Below are positions 1 to 7,122 of a DNA stretch of 22,776 nucleotides, one piece after another. A model generated the notes under the pieces. That model saw only the letters and a program-made list of their open reading frames with translations. It was not told the DNA's origin and made no database searches. Position 1 is the first letter of the stretch. Each line of letters starts with the position of its first letter. Source of the stretch: Pseudomonadota bacterium (lineage in GTDB: Bacteria; Pseudomonadota; Alphaproteobacteria; Rhizobiales; Rhizobiaceae); contig JAEXMK010000126.1 in NCBI GenBank assembly GCA_023444445.1, positions 1-22,776 on the forward strand, given 5' to 3'. The translations under genes and the position numbers were made by a program.

Positions 1-86
1 ACACCCGACAGCGAAGTAACCCATGAACGCAGCCGTGTGTCACTGTTGCTTAGGATATGCGCAAGCAAGCGAATTGACAACCGCGA

Positions 87-161
87 TCACCGGAAGCCGA
101 AAAATGACAGAATCGCGAGAACGATGACGACGAGGCCGACGATGTAGATGATCTGATTCAT
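87..161 (-). CDS. 24-aa hydrophobic small membrane peptide
   Basis: This is a very short reading frame of 24 residues that begins MNQIIYIVG and ends FFGFR. Almost the whole chain is one hydrophobic helix, so it would be a single-span membrane peptide with a basic C-terminal end. The start is supported by a strong ribosome binding site, AAGGAG, six bases before the ATG. Similar tiny peptides occur in rhizobia as unnamed proteins, from memory rather than from a search. It lies on the same strand as the YqaE-type gene, about 120 bases downstream of it. The function is unknown. It could be a chance frame, but the Shine-Dalgarno site and the clean helix make translation likely. Confidence 0.5.
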   Translation of the reverse strand: MNQIIYIVGLVVIVLAILSFFGFR

Positions 162-284
162 GATTTTCTCCTTGGCTATGTCATCACCATAACGTGAAGG
201 AGAAGATGAGGTTCCAGAAGTCTCTGAGAATTTAATCACGTACTAAAATATTGCGGGCGTCCCATCCCGGATGAAGCGCCGACG

Positions 285-443
285 TCAGCGGCGCAGAATC
301 ACCCAAATGGCATGAATAATGCCGGGGACATAGCCGCACAGCGTCAGGAGGATATTCAGCCAGAAATGCAGTCCTAGCCCGACCTGAAGAAACACGCCAA
401 CGGGCGGGAGGATGATGGCGATGAGAATACGAATGACGTCCAC
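285..443 (-). CDS. YqaE/Pmp3 family small membrane protein
   Basis: This 52-residue protein has the full Pmp3/YqaE (UPF0057) pattern: an N-terminal helix with ILPPVGVF, a short loop, then a second helix with NILLTLCGYVPGIIHAIWV. It has two membrane spans and a basic end, ILRR. Family members sit in the cytoplasmic membrane; the yeast and plant relatives affect membrane potential and salt tolerance, while the bacterial role is unclear. The only usable start is a GTG at 443, since a TGA lies seven codons upstream in frame. No strong ribosome binding site is visible. The length matches the family (about 50-55 residues). Identification is firm; the start is less certain. Confidence 0.85.
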   Translation of the reverse strand: MDVIRILIAIILPPVGVFLQVGLGLHFWLNILLTLCGYVPGIIHAIWVILRR

Positions 444-599
444 GAGGATTGGCTTTCAAGTTTGTGATAACTGGACAGTCAACGTGCATGAGCACAATTT
501 GGTTTCAAATCTTGCTCCGACCGACAAGGTCGTTGCCCTGCCAAGATCAATCGCGTGGAGGCGTTGATCGAGTAGTGATTGCAACTTGGGAAAACGAAA

Positions 600-675
600 T
601 GGTGCCGCTTACGTGACTCGAACACGTGACCCCGTCATTACGAATGACGTGCTCTACCAACTGAGCTAAAGCGGC
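600..675 (-). tRNA. tRNA-Thr (anticodon CGT)
   Basis: A complete 76-base cloverleaf is present on the minus strand. The acceptor arms GCCGCTT and AAGCGGC pair fully, the D arm is GCTC/GAGC, the anticodon arm CGTCA/TGACG encloses the loop TTCGTAA, and the T arm is ACGTG/CACGT around TTCGAGT. The CCA end is encoded. The anticodon CGT reads ACG threonine codons, which are frequent in this GC-rich genome. A short T tract follows the gene on its own strand. Confidence 0.96.
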
Positions 676-810
676 CCGATTGTGACCCGCTTGTTGCGGA
701 TCAGCTTCATGGCGGGCTGTTACAGGCAATGCTGACGGATTTCAAGCCTTGAATGTGCTGGTTTTGAAATTTCCGCAAAAAGCTTTGCCTGTCCATTGTT
801 TAGAGGCGCG

Positions 811-1773
811 TCAGGCCCTTCCGCAGATCCGACCTCTCGCTGCTTCATATTCGCCTGCCAGCCGATCCACGAGTGCGGCCACCGGTTCCACCGCCTTGAT
901 GGCGCCAATGCCCTGGCCCGCGCCCCATATGTCCTTCCAGGCCTTGGCACCGCCGGTGGCGGTCTCGAAATCCATTTTTGAGGGGTCGGCTTCGGGCAGG
1001 TTGTCGGGATCCATGCCGGAGGCGACGATCGAGCTTTTCAGATAATTGCCGTGCACCCCTGTGAAATAGTTCGAATAGACGATGTCCTTCGCCTGCGCAT
1101 CGACGATCGCCTGTTTATAACCTTCGGAAGCGCGCGCCTCCTCGGTGGCGATGAAGGGGGAGCCGATATAGGCCATGTCAGCGCCCATAGCCTGCGCCGC
1201 GAGGATGGAACCTCCATTGGCGATGGCGCCCGCCAGCAGCAGCGGGCCGTCAAACCATTCGCGGATTTCCTGAACGAGGGCGAAGGGCGAAAGCGTGCCC
1301 GCATGTCCGCCCGCACCGGCCGCCACCGCAATCAGTCCGTCGGCGCCCTTGCGGATGGCGGAACGGGCGTGGCGATCGTTGATGACGTCGTGCAGTACGA
1401 TGCCGCCATAGGAATGCACGGCTGCATTGACCTCAGGCACGGCGCCCAGGGAGGAGATCACCACCGGCACCTTGTATTTGACGCATAGGCCAAGATCATG
1501 CTCCAGCCGGCGATTGGACATGTGAACGATCTGGTTGACTGCGAAAGGCGCCGCCGGACGCTCGGGATTGTCCCGGTTATGCGCGGCAAGCTCTTCGGTG
1601 ATCATCGCCAGCCATTCGTCGAGCTGGCTCTCGGGCCGCGCATTGAGCGCCGGGAAAGCGCCGATGACCCCGGCCTTGCATTGCGCCAGCGTCAGTTGCG
1701 GATGCGAAATAATGAATAGCGGTGATGCTATGACCGGAAGACGCAGATTGTCTTTCAGCACGGACGGCAGCAT
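811..1773 (-). CDS. Nitronate monooxygenase-like NAD(P)H/FMN oxidoreductase
   Basis: This 320-residue protein belongs to the nitronate monooxygenase (2-nitropropane dioxygenase) family of FMN-dependent TIM-barrel enzymes. Typical members oxidise alkyl nitronates with oxygen in the cytoplasm; related ones reduce quinones or act on other substrates. The N-terminal LRLPVIASPLFIIS and the glycine motif GAGGHAG (residues 153-159), which contacts the flavin phosphate and carries the catalytic histidine, are both visible, as is the later GADMAYIGSPF phosphate-binding strand. I placed the start at the ATG at 1773 because GGGAGGAG lies just upstream. A GTG four codons earlier (1785) would overlap that site. 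The gene stands alone, divergent from the next gene. The exact substrate cannot be read from sequence. Confidence 0.88.
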   Translation of the reverse strand: MLPSVLKDNLRLPVIASPLFIISHPQLTLAQCKAGVIGAFPALNARPESQLDEWLAMITEELAAHNRDNPERPAAPFAVNQIVHMSNRRLEHDLGLCVKYKVPVVISSLGAVPEVNAAVHSYGGIVLHDVINDRHARSAIRKGADGLIAVAAGAGGHAGTLSPFALVQEIREWFDGPLLLAGAIANGGSILAAQAMGADMAYIGSPFIATEEARASEGYKQAIVDAQAKDIVYSNYFTGVHGNYLKSSIVASGMDPDNLPEADPSKMDFETATGGAKAWKDIWGAGQGIGAIKAVEPVAALVDRLAGEYEAARGRICGRA

Positions 1774-1788
1774 GTCTCCTCCCACGAA

Positions 1789-1808
1789 TTACGTTTACGC
1801 GCACGTAA
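1789..1808. promoter_or_regulatory. Inverted repeat TTACGT-N8-ACGTAA upstream of the oxidoreductase gene
   Basis: Two perfect 6-base half sites in inverted orientation lie 15-35 bases before the start codon of the oxidoreductase gene. This spacing is typical of a dimeric repressor site over a promoter or leader. No regulator gene is adjacent, so the binding protein is unknown. Confidence 0.35.
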
Positions 1809-2027
1809 GTCAATATCGCGTTCGGCGACGGATTGAAAGCGAAAACAGCGCGGCGAAGACCTGCCAAACCTGCGTTCGTAACGCCACAATGGATCGATTT
1901 TCCTCAAGACAATCCGGTCTTTATCATAAACGACGCTTGCGGAGGGGCGGCATAGCCTTTACCGAATCGTGAAGACATGGCGCAGCGCGGCATATTTTTG
2001 CACAGCGCAATAGAACAAGGATCGGTC

Positions 2028-3173
2028 GTGAGCGGACTGGAAACGGCAATCAGAAATGCTCTGGAAAAATCGGACAGATCGAACGCCGAAGTTCGTGCAC
2101 GGATTTACCAATCCTCCCGTCAGGCCTTGGAAGCGGGCCTGCGCAAGCAGGGCATAGACGATCCGCAGGTCGTTGCCCAGCAGCGCCAGCGGCTCGAGAG
2201 CCTGATCCATCTCATTGAAAATGAAGAGCGCAACCGTCTTCTGGATAGGGTGGAGCAGCAATTGCGTCCGCCCGCAACGGAAAGCCCGCAGCAATATGAT
2301 CACGGGGTAGATCCCGTTTCGCAGCCAGCCCATCACGACACTATGGCTGTCGAGCCGGAGCTGCGCGGGGAAACGCGCGATGTGCGACCGGGTGCTGCCA
2401 TTGCGCCGGAGCCGCCGACTGCGGGGCGGCGTAATGGAAAGCCGGCGAAGCGCGGCTCCAGTGCGGTCGATGCATCACTTGCTTTCCGGCCGGAGGGCGC
2501 AGTTGGCCGCCGCAAGCGCCGTGGGCTGTTTGCCCGACTTTTTATCTATGTGACGCTTCTCGCCTTTATCGGTTTCGGCGCCTGGTGGGTCTATTCTTCC
2601 GGCCTGCTGCTCTCCCCGGAACAGCGCGATACCAGCGTGCCCAATCCGCCCGCGCAGGTGCAGGCGGAGGATTTTAACGGCACGGAGCCCGCGCCGAGCC
2701 TTTCGGCCGGTCGTGGCTTTTCTGACGACTGGGTTGAGGTCTTTAATGCCGAGCGCGGCAGCTCAGGCGTTTCGGCCGGCCCGCGCGCAACTGTCGAAAA
2801 CATCGCCACACCAGCCGGCAAAGCCTTGCGTGTAACATCGAAAAGCGTGGCGCAGGATGGCGCCGTCCGCGTCGAAGTTCCCGTGGAAGTCATGCGGGAC
2901 ATGGCGGGCAAGTCCTCGACCATATCGATCACGCTGCAATCCTCCAGCGATCGCCAGACACAGGTATCAGTCTCCTGCGATTTCGCCACGCTGGGTGATT
3001 GCTCCCGCCACCGCTTCACCGCGACGGCCGAGCGTGCGGATATGCTGCTTAACACGACATTCGAGCGGTCCCTCGCTCCCAATGCGCCGGGGAAAATCTT
3101 CATCAATAGCGATATCGATGGCAGCGGACGCCCTGTTAATCTCTATTCCGTGCGCATTCTGCCGGGCCAATAA
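2028..3173 (+). CDS. Unrecognised single-span membrane protein, cytoplasmic N-half and periplasmic C-domain
   Basis: I do not recognise a named family. From the GTG at 2028 the protein has 381 residues. Residues 1-80 are helical and charged (it begins VSGLETAIRNALEKSD and continues with RARIYQSSRQALEAG). A proline-rich, low-complexity linker follows. A basic patch, GRRKRRGLF, then leads into one membrane span at about residues 170-191 (LFIYVTLLAFIGFGAWWVY). The last 190 residues should be periplasmic and look like a beta-rich domain with two cysteines (SCDFATLGDCS). I chose GTG 2028 because AAGGA lies seven bases before it and the homology-like segment begins there; the ATG at 1977 lacks a good site and would add 17 unremarkable residues. 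The gene is convergent with ppk2. Similar unnamed proteins are known in rhizobia, from memory only. Confidence 0.75.
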   Translation: MSGLETAIRNALEKSDRSNAEVRARIYQSSRQALEAGLRKQGIDDPQVVAQQRQRLESLIHLIENEERNRLLDRVEQQLRPPATESPQQYDHGVDPVSQPAHHDTMAVEPELRGETRDVRPGAAIAPEPPTAGRRNGKPAKRGSSAVDASLAFRPEGAVGRRKRRGLFARLFIYVTLLAFIGFGAWWVYSSGLLLSPEQRDTSVPNPPAQVQAEDFNGTEPAPSLSAGRGFSDDWVEVFNAERGSSGVSAGPRATVENIATPAGKALRVTSKSVAQDGAVRVEVPVEVMRDMAGKSSTISITLQSSSDRQTQVSVSCDFATLGDCSRHRFTATAERADMLLNTTFERSLAPNAPGKIFINSDIDGSGRPVNLYSVRILPGQ

Positions 3174-3182
3174 GGAAAGGCG

Positions 3183-3206
3183 CAAGCGCCTCTGATGGGG
3201 CGCTTG
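3183..3206. terminator. Bidirectional terminator-type hairpin between convergent genes
   Basis: CAAGCGCCTC, loop TGAT, GGGGCGCTTG forms a ten-pair stem with one G-T pair, ten bases after the stop of the upstream membrane-protein gene and 17 bases past the end of ppk2. The T tracts on either side are short, so termination may be partial. Confidence 0.55.
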
Positions 3207-3222
3207 TCGTGGTTTCCCGGTC

Positions 3223-4104
3223 TTATTTGAGAAAATCCGGTCCTGATCCCAATATCTTGTCGTCGATCTCGCCGATGGCTTGTCTGTCCTTGCCCTCATA
3301 GTCCAGCGCAAGGAGGATATGGCGAATAAGGTTCACCCGTGCGCGGCGCTTGTCATTGGCGCGCACCACCGTCCAGGGGGCGGCATCGGTGTGGGTTTTT
3401 TCCAGCATCTCGTCGCGCTTCTGGGTGTAATCGTCCCATTTCGTCAGTGCGGCTATGTCCATATCCGAGAGCTTCCAGCATTTCAGCGGGCTGTGACGGC
3501 GGTCATGGAAGCGCTCGATCTGCGTTTCGCGGCCGATGTCGAGCCAGAACTTGAAAAGGTGAATGTCCTCGTGAACAAGCATCTTTTCCAGACGTGGCGT
3601 TTCCTTGAGAAAACGCTTGTGTTCGTCCGGGGTGCAGAAACCCATGACCGGTTCCACGCCCGCGCGGTTATACCAGGAACGGTCGAAGAGAACGAATTCG
3701 CCGGCAGTCGGAAAATGTGAGATGTAGCGCTGGAAATACCATTGGCCGCGCTCGGTTTCCGTCGGTTTGGTCAATGCCACTACACGGGCATAACGGGGGT
3801 TGAGATAGGCCCGGGCTGCAAAGATCGCGCCGCCCTTGCCGGCCGCGTCGCGGCCTTCAAAAACTGCCATGACCCTTTTGCCGGTGGCCTGCAGCCAGAA
3901 CTGTACCTTGACCAGCTCAACCTGCAGCGCTTCCAGAGTGGCGTCGTAGTCCTCCCGCTTCATCTTCTTGTCGTAAGGGAAATTGCCGGCGGAGAGCTTC
4001 TTTTCCTCCACCCAGTCGGGAAGAACCGGATCGTCAATGTCGAAGCTGCGCAGTTTGCCGCCAATGGTGATCTCGACCGTCCGCTTCTTCGTTTCTTCGC
4101 CCAT
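3223..4104 (-). CDS. ppk2: Polyphosphate kinase 2 (PPK2)
   Basis: This 293-residue protein is a single-domain PPK2, which transfers phosphate between polyphosphate and nucleotides (class I members mainly convert GDP or ADP to the triphosphate). The Walker A loop GRDAAGKGG is at residues 84-92, the Walker B segment FDRSWYNR at 140-147, and the arginine-rich lid around [14 protein letters not shown] at 200-213. These are all the known catalytic parts, and the length is usual for the class. The start has a strong site, GGAGGAAACC, directly before the ATG. The gene is divergent from phoR, an arrangement also seen in Sinorhizobium as I recall it. This ties polyphosphate metabolism to phosphate sensing. 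No clear Pho box faces this gene. Confidence 0.93.
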   Translation of the reverse strand: MGEETKKRTVEITIGGKLRSFDIDDPVLPDWVEEKKLSAGNFPYDKKMKREDYDATLEALQVELVKVQFWLQATGKRVMAVFEGRDAAGKGGAIFAARAYLNPRYARVVALTKPTETERGQWYFQRYISHFPTAGEFVLFDRSWYNRAGVEPVMGFCTPDEHKRFLKETPRLEKMLVHEDIHLFKFWLDIGRETQIERFHDRRHSPLKCWKLSDMDIAALTKWDDYTQKRDEMLEKTHTDAAPWTVVRANDKRRARVNLIRHILLALDYEGKDRQAIGEIDDKILGSGPDFLK

Positions 4105-4271
4105 GGTTTCCTCCAGATGTTGTTGTGTAAAGGCAACTCGCCGCCAATGAGTTCACATCCAATGCCGGAATTCAAGTGAAACGGCAGCGGTTGACCGGAC
4201 TGCGAGGTCGCTGGCGATTGCGGCGCAGATTTAGCGCATATACGTTGTGGAAAACGCATGATGATGAATCT

Positions 4272-4289
4272 CTGTCATGAAGCTGGCCT
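4272..4289 (+). promoter_or_regulatory. Weak Pho-box-like site upstream of phoR
   Basis: CTGTCATGAAGCTGGCCT has a perfect first heptamer, CTGTCAT, but a degraded second one; I count 14 of 18 matches to the standard box CTGTCATAAATCTGTCAT. It lies 47 bases before the phoR start. It could give PhoB autoregulation of phoR, but a single good half site is weak evidence. Confidence 0.35.
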
Positions 4290-4335
4290 ATGAGATTTCG
4301 ATGCGCTGTAGGGTGAGAGTGGAGAGCAGGCTGAA

Positions 4336-5604
4336 ATGGCAGTCAGGGAAGGCGATGGTGGATTAAGGCTTCTGGGAAAGAAGCTCGGCCGGAACTGGTT
4401 GCCCGTTCTCATTGTCAGCATGCTTGCCGTGGTGGCCGTTGCCGAGCTGAATACGCCCTATATGCCGGCCGCCCTTTGGCTCTGCGCTATCATCGCCATT
4501 CTTGCGGTTCCGGAAAAACCGGCGGCACCTGAAAAGATTAAAGACGCAGTCGCGACTATGGATGAGCCAGATGTGCCGGGTGAAAACGTCATTTCCGGTG
4601 TCAGGGCAGGACTTGCGGTGCTGGATACGCCCGTTTTCATTCTCGACAAGAATGCCAGTGTGCTGTTTCAGAATGGCGCGGCCGAGCGCGCCTTCGGCCA
4701 GCTTCCAGCCGGTGCGCATATTTCTGCAAGGCTGCGTTCACCCGGCCTGCTGGATGTCATTCGCGAAACCATCACCACCGGGCAGCCCAACCAGGTTGAG
4801 CATTCCGAGCGTTTCCCATCCGAACGGGTCTTCATTGTCCGCATCGCCCGCGCGGATGTGGGCGAGGGGGCTGGACCGCCTTTCTATATCCTGTCCTTCC
4901 GCGACGTTTCGGAGCTTCGCCGCATCGACCGGATGCGTAGCGATTTTGTCGCCAATGCGAGCCATGAATTGCGCACGCCGCTTGCCTCGCTGCGGGGTTT
5001 TATCGAAACTATGCAGGGGCCGGCACGCAACGACCCGAAGGCGCAGGAGCGCTTCCTTGCCATCATGCTCGATCAGGCAACCCGCATGAGCCGGCTGGTG
5101 GACGATCTCATGTCCCTTTCAAGGCTGGAGCTGCGGGCAAATATCGCGCCGGACCAGAGGGTCGATCTCGTTCCCGTCATCGGCCATGTGCGTGATGCGC
5201 TGCTACCGCTTGCGAATGAACTGGATGTGACCATCACGCTGCACCTGCCCGACCGGCCGGCAGAGGTGCAGGGAGATCGCGATGAGCTGGTGCAGGTATT
5301 CCAGAACCTCGTTGAAAACGCTTGCAAATATGGGCAGGAAGGCAAGGTCGTGGATGTCTGGCTGCGTGCCGAACCCGGCAAGCCGGTGGAGGTCAGCATC
5401 ATCGATAAGGGGCCGGGCATTCCCGCCGAACATGTGCCACGCCTGACCGAGCGATTTTATCGTGTAAGCGTTGCCGACAGTCGTTCGAAAAAGGGCACGG
5501 GCCTCGGGCTTGCCATCGTCAAGCACATCCTCACCCGCCACCGCGCCCGCCTCATCATTAAATCGGAATTGGGCAATGGCACCGACTTCACCGTGAGATT
5601 CTGA
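4336..5604 (+). CDS. phoR: Phosphate regulon sensor histidine kinase PhoR
   Basis: This 422-residue membrane kinase has the layout of PhoR. Two membrane spans (about residues 22-38 and 43-59) leave almost no periplasmic loop, so the protein senses the state of the transporter, not an external ligand. A PAS domain follows (about 88-195). The phospho-accepting histidine H210 is in SHELRTPLASLRG. The ATPase domain has its N box QNLVENACKYG (323-333), the G1 box DKGPGIP and the G2 box GTGLGLAI. It is expected to phosphorylate PhoB, encoded at the other end of this cluster, under low phosphate. The ATG at 4336 has only a modest ribosome binding site (GGAGAGCAGG). phoR is separated from pstS by 195 bases holding a Pho box. 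Confidence 0.95.
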   Translation: MAVREGDGGLRLLGKKLGRNWLPVLIVSMLAVVAVAELNTPYMPAALWLCAIIAILAVPEKPAAPEKIKDAVATMDEPDVPGENVISGVRAGLAVLDTPVFILDKNASVLFQNGAAERAFGQLPAGAHISARLRSPGLLDVIRETITTGQPNQVEHSERFPSERVFIVRIARADVGEGAGPPFYILSFRDVSELRRIDRMRSDFVANASHELRTPLASLRGFIETMQGPARNDPKAQERFLAIMLDQATRMSRLVDDLMSLSRLELRANIAPDQRVDLVPVIGHVRDALLPLANELDVTITLHLPDRPAEVQGDRDELVQVFQNLVENACKYGQEGKVVDVWLRAEPGKPVEVSIIDKGPGIPAEHVPRLTERFYRVSVADSRSKKGTGLGLAIVKHILTRHRARLIIKSELGNGTDFTVRF

Positions 5605-5665
5605 CATAAAATATGCAACTGCTTTTAATGTCTAGAATATTCATAATTAAAATCAATAATTTAGA

Positions 5666-5683
5666 CTGTCACAAATCTTTCGT
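5666..5683 (+). promoter_or_regulatory. Pho box (PhoB site) of the pstS promoter
   Basis: CTGTCACAAATCTTTCGT matches the PhoB consensus CTGTCATAAATCTGTCAT at 14 or 15 of 18 positions, with the usual two heptamers and four-base AT-rich spacer. It lies 117 bases before the pstS ATG. A possible -10 hexamer (CATAAA, 5692-5697) sits about ten bases downstream of the box, the normal spacing when the box replaces the -35 element. The preceding 60 bases are unusually AT-rich and could act as an UP element. Confidence 0.75.
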
Positions 5684-5799
5684 CAAAGTGACATAAAAGG
5701 ATGTGGCTACGGTGGTTAAGAAAAGGTCGCCGAGCGCATGCTACGAGCGAGTACCGCTATCGGCTGCGTCCACAAACAAGCCCACGACGGGAGAGACAA

Positions 5800-6834
5800 A
5801 TGAACTTCGTTAAATTTTCCGCAGCAGCTCTGGTGGCTTCTGTCGCCTTCGCTGGCGCCGCCGCTGCTCGCGACCAGATCCAGGTTGCTGGTTCCTCCAC
5901 GGTTCTGCCCTACGCCAAGATCGTCGCTGAGACGTTTGCTGAAACCTTCCCGAACTTCAAGGCTCCGGTTGTTGAGTCCGGCGGTACGGGCGGCGGTCTG
6001 AAGGCATTCTGCTCGGGCGTCGGCGAAGGCACCATCGACATCGCCAATGCTTCGCGTCCGATCAAGAGCGACGAACTGGCCGCCTGTAAGGCTGCTGGCG
6101 TTGCCGACGTTCAGGAAGTGAAGATCGGTTACGACGGTATCGTCTTCGCAATGGACTCGTCCAACAAGGACATCAAGCTCGAGCCGAAGGATCTGTACCT
6201 CGCGCTCGCCGCTGAAGTCGTCAAGGACGGCAAGCTCGTTGCCAACCCCTACAAGAAGTGGTCGGAAATCAACAAGGAACTGCCGGATGTAGCAATCGCT
6301 GCTTACATCCCGGGTTCCAAGCACGGCACACGCGAAGTCTTCGAAGAGAAGATCATGGCTGACGGCTGCAAGGAAGCCAAGGCGACCGACGTCATCAAGA
6401 CGCTGATCACCGACGCCAAGCAGGCTGCTGCCAAGTGCGTTGCAGTTCGTAAGGACGGCGCTGCAGTCGACATCGACGGCGACTACACCGAGACGCTTGC
6501 TCGTATCGATGCCAACAAGTCCGGCCTCGGCGTTTTCGGCCTCGCTTTCTACGAAAACAACGCTGACCGCCTGAAGGTCGCGACCGTCTCTGGCGTCGTT
6601 CCTTCCACCGAAACCGTTGCCAGCGGCAAGTACCCGGTTTCCCGCCCGCTGTTCTTCTACGTGAAGAAGGCTCACCTGGGTGTTATCCCGGGCCTCAAGG
6701 AATATGTCGAGTTCTTCACGTCCGACGAAATGATCGGCCCTGACTCGCCGCTCGCAAACTACGGCCTCGTCGCCGCTCCGGACAAGGAGCGCGAAGAAAT
6801 CCGCGCCAAGTTCGCTGCCGGCGCTTCGATGTAA
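5800..6834 (+). CDS. pstS: Phosphate ABC transporter substrate-binding protein PstS
   Basis: This 344-residue periplasmic protein captures inorganic phosphate and delivers it to PstC/PstA. A classic signal peptide covers residues 1-23 (MNFVKFSAAA start, cleavage expected after AAA before RDQ). Phosphate-binding segments include AGSSTVLPYA just after the signal, SGGTGGGLKAFCSG and IANASRPI. The frame is open for 33 codons upstream, but the ATG at 5800 is the true start because GGGAGAG precedes it and the signal peptide begins there. The gene uses a very narrow set of preferred codons, fitting high expression under phosphate limitation. It is controlled by the Pho box upstream. A hairpin and a 288-base gap separate it from pstC, which would allow PstS to be made in excess over the membrane parts. 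Confidence 0.97.
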   Translation: MNFVKFSAAALVASVAFAGAAAARDQIQVAGSSTVLPYAKIVAETFAETFPNFKAPVVESGGTGGGLKAFCSGVGEGTIDIANASRPIKSDELAACKAAGVADVQEVKIGYDGIVFAMDSSNKDIKLEPKDLYLALAAEVVKDGKLVANPYKKWSEINKELPDVAIAAYIPGSKHGTREVFEEKIMADGCKEAKATDVIKTLITDAKQAAAKCVAVRKDGAAVDIDGDYTETLARIDANKSGLGVFGLAFYENNADRLKVATVSGVVPSTETVASGKYPVSRPLFFYVKKAHLGVIPGLKEYVEFFTSDEMIGPDSPLANYGLVAAPDKEREEIRAKFAAGASM

Positions 6835-6842
6835 TGAAGAAA

Positions 6843-6868
6843 GAGGGGTGTGGCCTGCCGCACCCCTC
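6843..6868 (+). terminator. Hairpin after pstS, likely attenuator or mRNA 3' stabiliser
   Basis: GAGGGGTG, a ten-base loop, then CACCCCTC forms a perfect eight-pair stem starting nine bases after the pstS stop. There is no T tract, so it is more likely to cause partial termination or protect the pstS mRNA end than to stop all transcription. Confidence 0.5.
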
Positions 6869-6934
6869 GTCCCGCTTCGGTGACATTCCGTCTCGGCGCC
6901 ATTCGTCTCGGTGATTGTCTCCGGTTGACAGTTC

Positions 6935-6977
6935 CCATCCATCGCCATCCACATGATTATTGATGGATTACGGATGG
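6935..6977 (+). other. Stem-loop-prone repeats in the pstS-pstC spacer
   Basis: The 288-base spacer between pstS and pstC contains repeated CCATCC motifs (6935-6950) facing GGATTACGGATGG (6965-6977), which can pair imperfectly around a TGATTATTGA loop. TTGACA at 6925-6930 looks like a -35 element but has no good -10 partner at 16-18 bases. I see no gene in this spacer. Confidence 0.3.
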
Positions 6978-7122
6978 ATAGGATGTATCAACCTTGACGC
7001 TTGCCAGACTTTATTCCAGTCAGGCGGCAAGCATCACTGGATGGTCCAGCGGTCTCGTTTTGATGACTTTTTGATTTGCCCGATATCGCACCGTGCTCTT
7101 GATGCACGCCGAGGGAACTCTA

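Noticed and set aside
232..495. 87-residue reading frame on the minus strand
   Set aside because: It overlaps the YqaE/Pmp3 gene in another frame; its arginine/histidine-rich translation looks like a shadow.
547..729. 60-residue reading frame on the minus strand
   Set aside because: It runs straight through tRNA-Thr; the translation AALAQLVEHVI is the usual false product of a tRNA gene.
5716..6954. 412-residue reading frame opposite pstS
   Set aside because: It is an antisense shadow produced by the strong codon bias of pstS; no start signal or family features.
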